From: JBIOXB01 sp050732395
GTDB taxonomy: Bacteria; Zhuqueibacterota; Zhuqueibacteria; Zhuqueibacterales; Zhuqueibacteraceae
Direction: 5' to 3'
NCBI GenBank assembly: GCA_050732395.1
Contig: JBOHQX010000404.1
Location: 76,517-140,516, forward strand
DNA: 64,000 nucleotides
Shown here: one piece after another, positions 32,960-41,740 of the stretch
Position numbering within the stretch: the first letter of the stretch is position 1
How the letters are laid out: every line of letters starts with the position of its first letter
The notes under the pieces: generated by a model
Seen by the model: only the letters and a program-made list of their open reading frames with translations
Databases searched by the model: none
What the model was told of the DNA's origin: nothing
Program-made: the position numbers and the translations under genes

Positions 32960-33689
32960 ACGTTACCTCGCTCCCAATCTCATGACGGTCTTCAATCTCT
33001 TTTTGGGGTTTTTGGCGGTCATTTCGGCGTTCAAAGGCAATTTCAACACGGGCGCATGGCTCGTGCTCGTCGCCGCGATTTGCGATTATTTGGACGGCAA
33101 AATTGCCCGCGCGACGACCAGTTTTTCGAAGTTCGGCATCGAATTCGATTCCCTCGCCGACGTCGTTTCATTCGGCGTCGCGCCGGCTATGCTGATCTAT
33201 TGCGCCCAACTCCGCGAACATGAGCCCATCGGTCTGGTTGCCAGCTTTCTGCCGCTGGCCGCCGGCGCGATCCGGCTGGCGCGCTTCAATTCTTCGCTCA
33301 GCGGATTTGATCGGCACAATTACACCGGTATGCCCATTCCAACCGCCGCGGGCATCATTTGCTCTTACATCATCTTCAGCCACGAGGTGTGGGAAGAAAT
33401 GCGTCTGCCGGCGCTCTCCATCGCGCTGGCGGTGGTGGTTTCGGTGCTGATGGTTTCGACGATCGAGTTCGAAGCCATGCCGAAATTTTCCTTCCGCCGT
33501 GGCCGCCGCAACTCAATGCTCTTCGTTCTGGTAGCACTCTGCGCCGCGATGATCGTACTGTATCCTGCGGGAGCGTTGTTTCCCCTGGCCGTGGGCTACA
33601 CGTTGAGCCAGCTCGGACGCGCACTCCTGCATCATGTGCGCGATGAAGACGAAGAATCCGTGCCTGATGTATCGGTGAGCAAGCACTAG
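32949..33689 (+). CDS. pssA: CDP-diacylglycerol-serine O-phosphatidyltransferase
   Basis: 246 residues, about seven to eight membrane helices. The CDP-alcohol phosphotransferase signature is present near residues 37-62: DYLDGKIARATTSFSKFGIE then FDSLADVVSFG, matching D-x2-DG-x2-AR-x8-G-x3-D-x3-D. The start YLAPNLMTVFNLFLGFLAV is typical of PssA type II. It condenses CDP-diacylglycerol with serine. It overlaps psd by 11 bases, so the last two steps of phosphatidylethanolamine synthesis are made together, inside an otherwise purine-biosynthesis run. Confidence 0.95.
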   Translation: MRDKRYLAPNLMTVFNLFLGFLAVISAFKGNFNTGAWLVLVAAICDYLDGKIARATTSFSKFGIEFDSLADVVSFGVAPAMLIYCAQLREHEPIGLVASFLPLAAGAIRLARFNSSLSGFDRHNYTGMPIPTAAGIICSYIIFSHEVWEEMRLPALSIALAVVVSVLMVSTIEFEAMPKFSFRRGRRNSMLFVLVALCAAMIVLYPAGALFPLAVGYTLSQLGRALLHHVRDEDEESVPDVSVSKH

Positions 33690-33730
33690 CCCTCAGCCGA
33701 TGCGCACAATAGCACGCATCTCGAGATTCC

Positions 33731-33976
33731 TTGAAAGCCAGAATTCATATCACTCTTAAAGCCGGCATTCTCGATCCGCAAGGCAAAACCATTCTGCATG
33801 CTTTGGAAGTGCTCGGTTTTGCAAATATCAATGAAGCGCGAGTCGGAAAGCTGATCGAATTGACCTTCGAGGGCGTTTCGCCCGCCCGTGCCCGGGAGCT
33901 GGCCGAGGCCGCCTGCCAGAAACTCCTGGCCAATCCGGTGATTGAGGACTACAGCTTGGTGGTGGTTGATGATTGA
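33731..33976 (+). CDS. purS: FGAM synthetase subunit PurS
   Basis: 81 residues from a TTG start. The whole PurS fold is visible: ARIHITLKAGILDPQGKTIL, HALEVLGFANINEARVGKLI and a C-terminal ANPVIEDYSLVVVDD. PurS is the small structural subunit that joins PurQ to PurL in the three-part phosphoribosylformylglycinamidine synthetase. PurQ follows after 104 bases; PurL is not in the window. Confidence 0.92.
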   Translation: MKARIHITLKAGILDPQGKTILHALEVLGFANINEARVGKLIELTFEGVSPARARELAEAACQKLLANPVIEDYSLVVVDD

Positions 33977-34007
33977 TTGTTCCTGCGTGTAACGCTTTAC
34001 ACATGAA

Positions 34008-34039
34008 GTCTTACGAATGGATTTCACAATGCGTAAGAC
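34008..34039. other. Small inverted repeat in the purS-purQ gap
   Basis: GTCTTACG (34008-34015) pairs with CGTAAGAC (34032-34039) around 16 bases. The gap also repeats GTAACG and ACGTGA-like words, as in other intergenic hairpins of this window. An earlier in-frame ATG for purQ at about 34003 runs through it, but ATG 34081 fits the family start. Confidence 0.4.
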
Positions 34040-34080
34040 GTGAGGCGAACAATGCTTCGAGTTTTTTGAGAGAACCAGGC

Positions 34081-34767
34081 ATGCGTTTCGGTATCATCGT
34101 TTTCCCGGGCTCGAATTGCGATCATGATTGCTATCACGTTTTGAAGCACGTCCTGCGGCAAGAAGTGCGCTTCATTTGGCATAAGGAGCGCGGCGATCTT
34201 GCCAATCTCGACGCCGTGATCTTGCCCGGAGGATTTTCCTACGGCGATTATCTACGCACCGGAGCGATCGCCCGTTTCTCGCCGGTGATGTCCGAAGTCG
34301 TTCCCTTCGCACGCCGCGGCGGTCTGGTGCTGGGTATTTGCAACGGTTTCCAAATTCTCTGCGAAGCCGGGCTTTTGCCCGGCGTGCTGATGCGCAACAC
34401 GCATATGCGCTTTGCTTCACGGTCAGTCTACGTCAGAATCGAGAACCCTGACACCCCCTTCACGCGCACGGCGACAAAGCCGGTGTTGAAGATGCCCATC
34501 GCGCATGGCGACGGGTGTTACCACGCTGCGCCGGAGACTTTGGCAGCGTTGCGAGAAAACCGCCAGATTCTTTTTCGCTATTGCAATGAAAGGGGAGAAG
34601 TGATACCTTTCGCCAATCCCAATGGCGCCGCGGAAAATATCGCCGGCGTCATGAATCGCGAGGGCAACGTCATGGGCTTGATGCCGCATCCCGAGCGCGC
34701 AGCCGAGCCGGTTCTACGCGCGGACGATGGCGCGCAGCTTTTTACCTCGTTGATCGCCGCGCGATAA
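34081..34767 (+). CDS. purQ: FGAM synthetase glutaminase subunit PurQ
   Basis: 228 residues from ATG 34081. It is a class I glutamine amidotransferase: MRFGIIVFPGSNCDHDCYHV is the PurQ start, LPGGFSYGDYLRTGAIARFS the oxyanion region, LVLGICNGFQ carries the nucleophile Cys87, and MPHPERA near the end gives the His-Glu pair. It supplies ammonia from glutamine to PurL. A longer frame from 33973 adds 36 residues that no PurQ needs. It forms a complex with PurS, encoded just upstream. Confidence 0.96.
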   Translation: MRFGIIVFPGSNCDHDCYHVLKHVLRQEVRFIWHKERGDLANLDAVILPGGFSYGDYLRTGAIARFSPVMSEVVPFARRGGLVLGICNGFQILCEAGLLPGVLMRNTHMRFASRSVYVRIENPDTPFTRTATKPVLKMPIAHGDGCYHAAPETLAALRENRQILFRYCNERGEVIPFANPNGAAENIAGVMNREGNVMGLMPHPERAAEPVLRADDGAQLFTSLIAAR

Positions 34768-34789
34768 TTCTTGCGAGAAAGGAGTGCGC

Positions 34790-35059
34790 TTGCGCTCTCG
34801 TCGCAGCTTAGGTTTCGTTATCCTGGTCATATTCGTCGGTGCGGCGATAGGTACCATTCTGGGTGAGCTGGTAGCGCTGATTTTACCTACCGGCGTCGTG
34901 CAGGATTTTTTCACCAAAAGCTGGACGCCCGAGCTCGGACCGGCAACTCTCAAGCTGGTTTTGTTTGAGCTTACCTTGGGTTTAAAGCTCAAGATCAACA
35001 GCGCCGGCCTCATCGGCATCGGCGTTGCAATTTATCTCTTGCGCTGGGTGCTCAACTGA
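34790..35059 (+). CDS. DUF4321 small membrane protein
   Basis: 89 residues from TTG 34790, with AAGGAG 5 bases upstream; GTG 34784 is in frame but overlaps that site. There are two hydrophobic segments (LGFVILVIFVGAAIGTILGELVALI and AGLIGIGVAIYLLRWVL) and the conserved middle TPELGPATLKLVLFELTLGLKLKIN, the DUF4321 pattern. Its function is unknown. It lies between purQ and the tatA genes. Confidence 0.75.
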   Translation: MRSRRSLGFVILVIFVGAAIGTILGELVALILPTGVVQDFFTKSWTPELGPATLKLVLFELTLGLKLKINSAGLIGIGVAIYLLRWVLN

Positions 35060-35176
35060 GGCGCGTTTTACTGGATTTCGCCCTCTGTCGCAACAACGAA
35101 CATTCCCGTGAAAGCCGTATCTTCTCGCTGGAAGTAAGAAACGAGGAGTCCCCGGCATCTAACGAGAGGAGTAGCT

Positions 35177-35419
35177 ATGTTCGGCCAGATTGGAATGAGT
35201 GAATTATTGGTCATACTGGTCATCGTGCTGTTGGTGTTTGGGCCGAAGAAAATTCCGGAATTGGCGCGTAATATCAGCAAGGGCTTGAACGAGTTCAGGC
35301 GCGCGGCTGAAGACGTCAAGGAAGAATTGACGCTCGACCATGACCGCTCGACGCGCACCGGCGGAACGCGACCGGCTGCGCCTCCTCAGCAAAAATCGAG
35401 TGATACGAACGCCACCTGA
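35177..35419 (+). CDS. tatA: Twin-arginine translocase component TatA/E, copy 1
   Basis: 80 residues: a short N-terminal membrane helix (GMSELLVILVIVLLVFG), the hinge FGPKKIPELARNISKGLNEF, then an amphipathic helix and a polar tail. The family forms the pore-lining oligomer of the Tat pathway, which exports folded proteins. No tatC is in the window. ATG 35177 has GAGAGGAG upstream. A second, shorter tatA follows after 43 bases. Confidence 0.9.
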   Translation: MFGQIGMSELLVILVIVLLVFGPKKIPELARNISKGLNEFRRAAEDVKEELTLDHDRSTRTGGTRPAAPPQQKSSDTNAT

Positions 35420-35462
35420 GGCATGAAAGTGCCGTGAATCTCAATATCGTTTGGAGGTTGAT

Positions 35463-35636
35463 ATGCCTGGTCCACAAGAACTGATCATCATTCTCATCAT
35501 CGTGGTCGTTTTGTTCGGTGCAAAAAAGCTGCCGGAACTGGCGCGCGGCCTGGGGCAGGGCATCCGTGAATTCAAGAAAGCGGCAAATGAGCCCGACGAA
35601 AAGCCGGCCGAGAAGGTAGAATCGGGCAAGTCCTAG
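35463..35636 (+). CDS. tatA: Twin-arginine translocase component TatA/E, copy 2
   Basis: 57 residues from ATG 35463, with GGAGG 6 bases upstream. It has the membrane helix ELIIILIIVVVLFG, then the hinge GAKKLPELARGLGQGIREFKKA and a short acidic end. The hinge is FGAKKLPELARGLG, closer to the standard TatA than copy 1. Two differing tatA copies in tandem imply distinct roles or a mixed oligomer. It ends 22 bases before gatA. Confidence 0.9.
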   Translation: MPGPQELIIILIIVVVLFGAKKLPELARGLGQGIREFKKAANEPDEKPAEKVESGKS

Positions 35637-35658
35637 GGCTCTTTGGGCAATTACGCGC

Positions 35659-37098
35659 ATGAATCATCCCGAGAGCATTCGCAGCCATCAGACTAAACTG
35701 AAGAATGGGGAAGTCTCTTGTGTCGTTCTGGTGGAAGAGTATTTCCGCCGCATTCAAGCGGCCAAGGCACTGAATGCTTTCATCACGCTTTTGCCGGAAC
35801 GTGCGCTCGCGCGCGCGGAAACTATCGACCGCAAAATCCGGCGCGGCGAAGCCGGCAGGCTGGCAGGCTGCATGCTCGCCATAAAAGACATTCTGGCGAT
35901 GAAAGATTTACGCCTGACCTGTGGCTCGCGCATTTTGGAGAATTTTGTTTCCCCTTACGACGCTACGGTAGTCCAGCGCTTGGAGCAAGCCGATGCCATC
36001 ATCCTTGGCAAGACCAATATGGATGAATTTGCCATGGGCAGCTCCAATGAGAATTCCGCTTTCGGACCCGTCAAAAATCCACACGCTCACGCATTTGTGC
36101 CTGGTGGCTCCTCCGGCGGGTCGGCCGCGGCCGTCGCTGCGAATCTGGCCATGGCTGCGCTGGGGAGCGACACCGGTGGGTCGATCCGGCAGCCGGCAGC
36201 CTTGTGCGGCGTCGTCGGCTTGAAACCCACTTACGGCCGTGTTTCGCGTTACGGTTTGGTGGCCTTTGCCTCTTCGTTGGATCAAGTCGGTCCGCTGGCG
36301 CACCGCGTTGAAGACGTTGCACGAATTCTCGAGGTGATCGCCGGCGTCGACAAGCATGATTCTACCTCCGCACCCCTTCCGGTCCCGAATTATTCCCAAG
36401 CGCTCACCGCGAATATCAAAGGCAGGGTCATCGGCCTGCCCAAAGAATATCTTGCTGACGGGGTGCAAAGTGAGATACTCAAAGCGATTGAACGCGCCAA
36501 AATTCTTTTGGAAAAAGGCGGCGCACAAATCAAAGAAGTCTCGCTGCCACATACGAAGTATGCCACCGCCGCCTACTACATCATTTGCACCGCCGAGGCC
36601 TCCTCCAATTTGGCGCGCTATGATGGTGCGCGTTATGGCCGCCGCGCAGACCAGGTCTCGACTCTGGAAGAAACGTACGTGCAGAGCCGGAGCCAGGGCT
36701 TTGGCGTCGAAGTCAAGCGCCGCATCATGCTCGGCACCTATGTGTTGTCTTCCGGATATTATGACGCTTATTATCGCCGTGCCATGAAGGTGCGGACGTT
36801 GATTCGCCGCGATTTTGACGCGGCTTTTCGAGCCTGCGATGCTGTGCTTGCCCCCACCACACCGACCACTTCCTTCAAGCTCGGTGAGAAAATCGCTGAT
36901 CCGCTCACCATGTACTTATGCGACATCTTTACCGTGTCCATGAATCTGGCCGGCGTGCCGGCCCTCTCTTTGCCGGCCGGGAGAGATCAAAATAACCTGC
37001 CCGTCGGTATTCAGTTGATTGGCAAGCCGTTCGATGAAACGGCACTCCTACAAATTGCGCATTTTTTGGAACAAGAAGGGGTGGGGAATGAGGCGTAA
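35659..37098 (+). CDS. gatA: Aspartyl/glutamyl-tRNA amidotransferase subunit A
   Basis: 479 residues of the amidase-signature family. LAIKDILAMKDLRLTCGSRIL has the catalytic Lys near 76, and GGSSGGSAAAVAANLAMAALGSDTGGSIRQPAALCG supplies the two catalytic Ser. GatA releases ammonia from glutamine for the GatB step that turns Glu-tRNA(Gln) or Asp-tRNA(Asn) into the correct amide. gatB lies 193 bases downstream past a repeat-rich gap; gatC is not seen nearby. Confidence 0.96.
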   Translation: MNHPESIRSHQTKLKNGEVSCVVLVEEYFRRIQAAKALNAFITLLPERALARAETIDRKIRRGEAGRLAGCMLAIKDILAMKDLRLTCGSRILENFVSPYDATVVQRLEQADAIILGKTNMDEFAMGSSNENSAFGPVKNPHAHAFVPGGSSGGSAAAVAANLAMAALGSDTGGSIRQPAALCGVVGLKPTYGRVSRYGLVAFASSLDQVGPLAHRVEDVARILEVIAGVDKHDSTSAPLPVPNYSQALTANIKGRVIGLPKEYLADGVQSEILKAIERAKILLEKGGAQIKEVSLPHTKYATAAYYIICTAEASSNLARYDGARYGRRADQVSTLEETYVQSRSQGFGVEVKRRIMLGTYVLSSGYYDAYYRRAMKVRTLIRRDFDAAFRACDAVLAPTTPTTSFKLGEKIADPLTMYLCDIFTVSMNLAGVPALSLPAGRDQNNLPVGIQLIGKPFDETALLQIAHFLEQEGVGNEA

Positions 37099-37156
37099 GA
37101 CGTGATTCGTAATGCGTAGAATGATTAAGGTTACATTCACGATTCTTCATTGACCA

Positions 37157-37234
37157 TTCACAATTCATCGTTCACCATTCACAATTGTCAACGATGAATT
37201 GTGAACGGTGAATTGTGAACGGTGAATTGTGAAC
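37157..37234. repeat. Word-repeat hairpin locus between gatA and gatB
   Basis: Perfect 16-base arms TTCACAATTCATCGTT (37157-37172) and AACGATGAATTGTGAA (37190-37205) enclose 17 bases. The right arm runs into three 14-base tandem units at 37193-37234: GATGAATTGTGAAC and then GGTGAATTGTGAAC twice. The same words appear in reverse complement on the left (TTCACCATTCACAATT). It has no coding potential and no T-tract. Confidence 0.8.
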
Positions 37235-37291
37235 GAAGAAAGATAGAGCATACGAATTACGAACGATGTCTCACCCCATCAATGATCAACC

Positions 37292-38737
37292 ATGCCCTAC
37301 GAACCCGTCATTGGCCTGGAAGTCCACGCACAGCTTTTCACTGCTTCTAAGATTTTTTCTCCAGTAAGCACAAAATTCGGCGCGGAACCCAACACGCAGG
37401 TCTCGCCGGTTTGTTTGGGTTTGCCCGGCGTGCTGCCTGTGCTCAATCGTACGGCAGTGGAATTTGCCATTCGAATGGGCTTGGCGACCAACTGCAAAAT
37501 CGCGTCACACTCCGTGTTTGCACGCAAGCATTATTTTTATCCCGATTTGCCTAAAGGTTATCAGATTTCACAATATGAAGAGCCTTTGTGTGAGCACGGC
37601 TGGGTTGAGATCGAGCTGGAAGACTATTCTCGCAAACGCATTCGCCTGATTCGGATTCATTTGGAAGAAGACGCCGGCAAGTCGATTCATGCCGAGGCAT
37701 TTGTGTCAGAAAACGAAACCTTGGTCGATCTCAATCGTTGCGGGGTGCCGTTGATTGAAATTGTGAGCGGACCGGATCTTTGCTCGCCGCGCGAAGCGTA
37801 TGCTTACCTGCAGTACATGCGCCAGCTCGTGCGCTATCTCGGCATCTGCGACGGCAACATGGAAGAGGGGAGCCTGCGTTGCGACGCCAACGTTTCCGTG
37901 CGCCCGGCCGGGCAAAAAGAGTTGGGCACGAAAACCGAGCTCAAAAACATGAATTCCTTCCGTCACGTCGAGCGCGCGATTGAATTTGAAATCCAAAGGC
38001 AGACAAAGCTGTTGGAAAACGGCGAAAGAGTCGAACAGGAAACGTTGCTCTGGGACGCGAATCGCAATCAGGCCGTGCCCATGCGTTCGAAAGAATACGC
38101 GCATGATTATCGTTATTTCCCCGACCCTGACTTGACCCCGCTGCGCGTGGACGAGGCCTGGCGCAATCGAATTCTCGCAGTATTGCCGGAATTGCCCATG
38201 GTGCGGCGCGATCGTTTCATGCAACAATATCGCTTGTCGCAGCAGCATGCAGAAGTTCTCACCGAAGAAAAAGCCGTGGCGGATTTTTTTGAAGCAGCCG
38301 CGCGGCAAGTCAAAGACCCGCAAACGGCGGCCAATTGGGTGATGGGTGAAGTGTTGCGTGTTTTGCGTGAACAAAAAACTGAAATTGATGCCTTCAAATT
38401 GTCGCCCGCGTCGCTAGCAGAAATCATTCAACTGCTCGAGCAAGGCGCTATCAGCACCAAAACCGCCAAGGAGGTTTTTGAAGAAATGCTCGTTTCCGAG
38501 AAGTCAGCACGGGCGATTGTGAGCGAGAAGGGATTGCAGCAAGTTTCCGATACCTCTGAAATCGAAAAAGCCGTTGCTGAAATCCTGACATTGCATCCCA
38601 AAGAGGTAGAGCGTTACCGCGCCGGGGATGCGAAAGTTTTTGGCTTTTTGGTCGGGCAATTGATGAGAGCCATGCGCGGCAAGGCCAATCCGAAGGTGGC
38701 AAATGAGATTCTCAAACAAAAACTGGAGAGCTATTGA
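37292..38737 (+). CDS. gatB: Aspartyl/glutamyl-tRNA amidotransferase subunit B
   Basis: 481 residues. YEPVIGLEVHAQLFTASKIF is the GatB start. Zn-cradle and kinase-like motifs include CLGLPGVLPVLN, KHYFYPDLPKGYQISQYEEP, LEEDAGKSIHA, DLNRCGVPLIEIVS and NMEEGSLRCDANVSVRP. HDYRYFPDPDLTPLRV ends the catalytic part, and the helical tail/YqeY-like domain (about 335-481) follows. GatB phosphorylates the misacylated tRNA and transfers ammonia made by GatA. The genome therefore uses the indirect route to Gln- or Asn-tRNA. Confidence 0.97.
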   Translation: MPYEPVIGLEVHAQLFTASKIFSPVSTKFGAEPNTQVSPVCLGLPGVLPVLNRTAVEFAIRMGLATNCKIASHSVFARKHYFYPDLPKGYQISQYEEPLCEHGWVEIELEDYSRKRIRLIRIHLEEDAGKSIHAEAFVSENETLVDLNRCGVPLIEIVSGPDLCSPREAYAYLQYMRQLVRYLGICDGNMEEGSLRCDANVSVRPAGQKELGTKTELKNMNSFRHVERAIEFEIQRQTKLLENGERVEQETLLWDANRNQAVPMRSKEYAHDYRYFPDPDLTPLRVDEAWRNRILAVLPELPMVRRDRFMQQYRLSQQHAEVLTEEKAVADFFEAAARQVKDPQTAANWVMGEVLRVLREQKTEIDAFKLSPASLAEIIQLLEQGAISTKTAKEVFEEMLVSEKSARAIVSEKGLQQVSDTSEIEKAVAEILTLHPKEVERYRAGDAKVFGFLVGQLMRAMRGKANPKVANEILKQKLESY

Positions 38738-39087
38738 GTCTTGTCAAAAAAAAGGCGCATATGGATTGGGCGATGAGCAATGAGCGAAATAAACCGAGAA
38801 TAAAATTCTAAAAGTTTTTGATTTTAAAATTCCCCACGGATTGAAGAACCCCACCGATGAAGCTATGATCTGTGGGGTTCTTCAATCCGCGGGTAAAATT
38901 CGATGCTGCACGAAGTGCTTCAGCTTTCAGCTTGTCTAAAAGGCTGGTGTAGCTTTTTAGGTTCCTAGCCCACTTCTTTCAGCGCAACAAAATAAGTTTG
39001 TTTGCGTCACGAAGCTCTCGATCCGCAAGCGGAAAGAATAGCAATCCAAGAACTTGTCTTCAATAACTTCCTACGAGCGGTAGCAAC
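38738..39087. other. 350-base gap between gatB and thrC
   Basis: It contains the long hairpin at 38833-38893 and otherwise AT-rich sequence with repeated AAAATTC. No gene was seen. The last 90 bases are in frame with several short open frames but show no ribosome site other than that of thrC. Confidence 0.5.
38833..38893. terminator. Long hairpin downstream of gatB
   Basis: Arms 38833-38854 and 38872-38893 are 22 bases long and complementary at 21 positions, around a 17-base loop. The core CGGATTGAAGAACCCCAC pairs perfectly. Both sides are flanked by AAAATTC-like AT-rich words. It could end gatB transcription, but there is no clean T-run directly after it. Confidence 0.6.
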
Positions 39088-40278
39088 ATGTCCATCCGCC
39101 TTGACCAAACGTCTGTTTTCACACACCTCGCATGCACCCGCTGCGCCAAACAAAAATCTGCCCACCATCTCATCGGGCTTTGTGAATGTGGCGGCCCGTT
39201 GTTCGCGCATTATGATCTTCCTGCGCTGCGCCGCAGTTGGCCGCGCACCGCTTTGCAAACCGCCGAAGCGAGCCTATGGCGCTATGCGCCCATTCTTCCC
39301 GTTTTTCATCGCGAAAACCGCGTTGCGCTCGGCGAAGGCTGGACCCCGCTTTTGCCCGCGCCCAAGCTCGCCGCACACTTCAAGCTGCAAAACCTTTGGA
39401 TCAAGGATGAGTCTTTCAATGCGACGTTGTCCTTCAAAGCGCGCGGGATGAGTCTTGCCGTTTCGCGCGCGAAGGAATTGGGCGTAAGAAGAGTGGCTTT
39501 GCCTTCGGCCGGCAATGCTGGCAGCGCCGCAGCGGCGTATGCGGCTGGTGCCGGCATGGTAGCCCACGTATTCATGCCGGTCGACGTGCCTCAAGCCTTT
39601 CAGGACGAATGCAACTTCTATGGCGCGAAATTGCAATTGATCGACGGCTTGATTACGGATTGCGCCAAACACGTGATCGCCGGTAAAGAGCGCGAAGGCT
39701 GGTTCGATCTTTCCACTCTGAAAGAACCCTATCGCGTCGAAGGCAAGAAAACGATGGGCTACGAGCTTGCCGAACACTTTAGCTGGGAATTGCCCGAGGT
39801 GATTGTTTATCCCACTGGCGGCGGTACGGGCTTGATCGGCATGTGGAAAGCATTTGAGGAAATGGAGCAACTGGGCTGGATAGATTCGCGCCGGCCGAGA
39901 ATGGTTGCCATTCAATCGAACGGCTGTGCGCCCATCGTGCGCGCGTTCGAACAAAATCTCGATCATGCGCCGGAATGGCACAACGCCGCAACCGTTGCCT
40001 GCGGCCTGCGCGTGCCGCGCGCGGTGGGGGATTTTCTCATGTTGCGCGCGATTCGCGAAAGTCAGGGCTGCGCTGTTACCGTTGCGGAGGAACGCATTGC
40101 ACCGGCGACGTATGAATACTCCAGCGCGACGGGGATCCTGCTTTGCCCTGAAGGCGCAGCAGCCCTCGAAGCCACAAAACAACTCGCGGCTTCCGGCTGG
40201 ATTCGCCCCGAGGAGCGTGTCGTTGTGTTCAATACCGGTTCGGGCTTAAAGTACGCAGACCTGATCAGGCGTTCATAG
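39088..40278 (+). CDS. thrC: Threonine synthase with N-terminal zinc ribbon
   Basis: 396 residues. A zinc ribbon uses Cys16, Cys19, Cys32 and Cys34 (ACTRC ... LCECGG). The fold-type II PLP domain follows: ALGEGWTPLLPAPKLA, LWIKDESFNATLSFKARGMS with the PLP Lys, LPSAGNAGSAAAAYAAGAG, YPTGGGTGLIGMWKAFEEM and FNTGSGLKYADL. This is the zinc-ribbon type of threonine synthase, which makes threonine from O-phosphohomoserine. Related pyridoxal enzymes, such as cysteate synthase, are possible. The gene stands alone between two repeat-bearing gaps. Confidence 0.86.
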   Translation: MSIRLDQTSVFTHLACTRCAKQKSAHHLIGLCECGGPLFAHYDLPALRRSWPRTALQTAEASLWRYAPILPVFHRENRVALGEGWTPLLPAPKLAAHFKLQNLWIKDESFNATLSFKARGMSLAVSRAKELGVRRVALPSAGNAGSAAAAYAAGAGMVAHVFMPVDVPQAFQDECNFYGAKLQLIDGLITDCAKHVIAGKEREGWFDLSTLKEPYRVEGKKTMGYELAEHFSWELPEVIVYPTGGGTGLIGMWKAFEEMEQLGWIDSRRPRMVAIQSNGCAPIVRAFEQNLDHAPEWHNAATVACGLRVPRAVGDFLMLRAIRESQGCAVTVAEERIAPATYEYSSATGILLCPEGAAALEATKQLAASGWIRPEERVVVFNTGSGLKYADLIRRS

Positions 40279-40425
40279 TGCAACCTTCGACTGGAAGTCG
40301 TCGTATTGGAGTAAGTTTCTTCAGCTCAGGGGTCGTAAGTCGTCTATCCGGTGGTGGCAAAATCTCTATGAAAAAATCTCTATGAAAATGAGGATGTTTG
40401 AAATGAAAATTGATTTGCGATTAGC

Positions 40426-40506
40426 GATTTCCGATTGACGATTTGCGATTTCGGATGTTGACAATTCCTTCGTAAATTGACAATCGCAAATGGTCAATCG
40501 GAAATC
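40426..40506. repeat. Word-repeat hairpin locus upstream of the second efflux cluster
   Basis: Arms 40426-40450 and 40482-40506 are 25 bases each and complementary except at one position. They are built from the words GATTTGCGATT and CCGATTGACG. The 31-base loop itself holds a smaller pairing (TTGACAATT with AAATTGAC). It ends 27 bases before the adaptor start. No coding potential. Confidence 0.8.
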
Positions 40507-40532
40507 AGCGGCAATCACGAGAGGGAGATGCT

Positions 40533-41630
40533 ATGAAAGTAAGGAAGAAACTGCTTTGGCCGATACTTATCCTCGGCGCTCTTGGCATTGCCGGTTTCTT
40601 GTGGTGGAACAAATCCAAGAACGGCAAGGACGATGCCCTGGCCAAAGTCAAAGTCACGAAAAACAATTTGGTGGACAAAGCGCTGGCCGTGGGAACGATC
40701 GAGCCGGAAAATGAAATTTCGGTCAAATCCAAAGTCACGGGTGTCGTGCAGCGCATTTTTGCCGACGTTGGTACCTACGTCAAAGTCGGGAACCCGCTGC
40801 TGGAAGTCCGCCCCGATCCTACGCCGTTAGAATTGGCTGAAGCGAAGCGCAACGTTGAGCTCGCGCAAGTCGAGCTGGAAAATCTCTCAAAAGAAAATGC
40901 CCGCAAGCAATCCCTCATGAATAACAAGCTCATCTCTCCACAAGAATATGAAGCTTCGCAACGCCAACATCAGGAATCCGAGTTGCGGTTGAATATTGTG
41001 CGAGAGAAGCTGGCTTTGATCGAAAGCGGCAAAGTCAAAATCGGCAAAACGCAAATTGAGACCGTGATCAAATCGCCGATTGACGGATTCGTGCTCAGCA
41101 AAACTGTGGAAGTCGGCGATCCAGTGACGCCGTTAACCTCGTTTCAGGAAGGCACCGTATTGATGAGAATCGCCGACATGAAACAGTTAATCTTCAAAGG
41201 CACGGTGGATGAAATCGACGTCGGCAGGTTGCGTGAAGGCATGGAAGCGGAAATCAAAATCGGCGCTATTCCGAATCATAAGATCAAGGGTGCGCTGCGC
41301 TTGATCTCGCTCAAAGCGGAAAAAAAGGAAAATGCCACGGTTTTTCCGATAGAGATCGCGATCGATCACACCAATGGCACCACGCTGCGCGCCGGGTACT
41401 CCGCGAATGCGAATATCATCATCCAAAAAAAGGACAGTGTGTTGGTCGTGCCGGAGCGCGTGGTCACCTTCCGCAATGATTCTGCCTTTGTGAAGCTTCC
41501 GCATGCCGGCGAAGAATCGAAAGAGCAGCAAATCATCACCGGCCTGAGCGACGCCATCAACGTCGAGATCCTTTCCGGTTTGCGGGAAGGCGACGAGGTG
41601 TTGGAAAAGCCGGTGAAGAAAATCGATTAA
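40533..41630 (+). CDS. MacA/HlyD-type efflux adaptor
   Basis: 365 residues. A signal-anchor helix (LLWPILILGALGIAGFLWW) is followed by the barrel-lipoyl motif AVGTIEPENEISVKSKVTGV, a helical hairpin (about 100-165, LEEAKRNVELAQ-like LAEAKRNVELAQVELENLSKE), the lipoyl return IKSPIDGFVLSKTVEVGDPV, and beta-barrel and membrane-proximal domains. It has the ordinary size, without the repeat tail of the adaptor at 11326. It is followed by two permeases of the MacB type (41741 and 43704). ATG 40533 has GAGGGAG upstream. It should link them to an outer-membrane duct that is not encoded here. Confidence 0.9.
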   Translation: MKVRKKLLWPILILGALGIAGFLWWNKSKNGKDDALAKVKVTKNNLVDKALAVGTIEPENEISVKSKVTGVVQRIFADVGTYVKVGNPLLEVRPDPTPLELAEAKRNVELAQVELENLSKENARKQSLMNNKLISPQEYEASQRQHQESELRLNIVREKLALIESGKVKIGKTQIETVIKSPIDGFVLSKTVEVGDPVTPLTSFQEGTVLMRIADMKQLIFKGTVDEIDVGRLREGMEAEIKIGAIPNHKIKGALRLISLKAEKKENATVFPIEIAIDHTNGTTLRAGYSANANIIIQKKDSVLVVPERVVTFRNDSAFVKLPHAGEESKEQQIITGLSDAINVEILSGLREGDEVLEKPVKKID

Positions 41631-41660
41631 GACCGAATAAAGCTTGCCCCTCCGGATATT

Positions 41661-41730
41661 ATGCCACAGGAATCTTGTGACGCACGGGCACTTTGCCCAA
41701 TCCACCAAGATTCTTTCTGAATGACAAATT
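41661..41730. repeat. GTCATTC-family palindromic repeat, copy P2
   Basis: GCCACAGGAATCTTGTGACG near the left end and CACCAAGATTCTTTCTGAATGAC (ending at 41725) form an imperfect palindrome. Its reverse complement matches copy P1 (22940-22994) over TGTCAT-(C)-GAAAGAATC ... GTG(G)CGTCACAAG. It lies just ahead of the permease start at 41741. Confidence 0.65.
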
Positions 41731-41740
41731 GATTGCAAGT

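Noticed and set aside
37193..37234. CRISPR array
   Set aside because: The 14-base units are directly adjacent with no spacers, and there are no cas genes.
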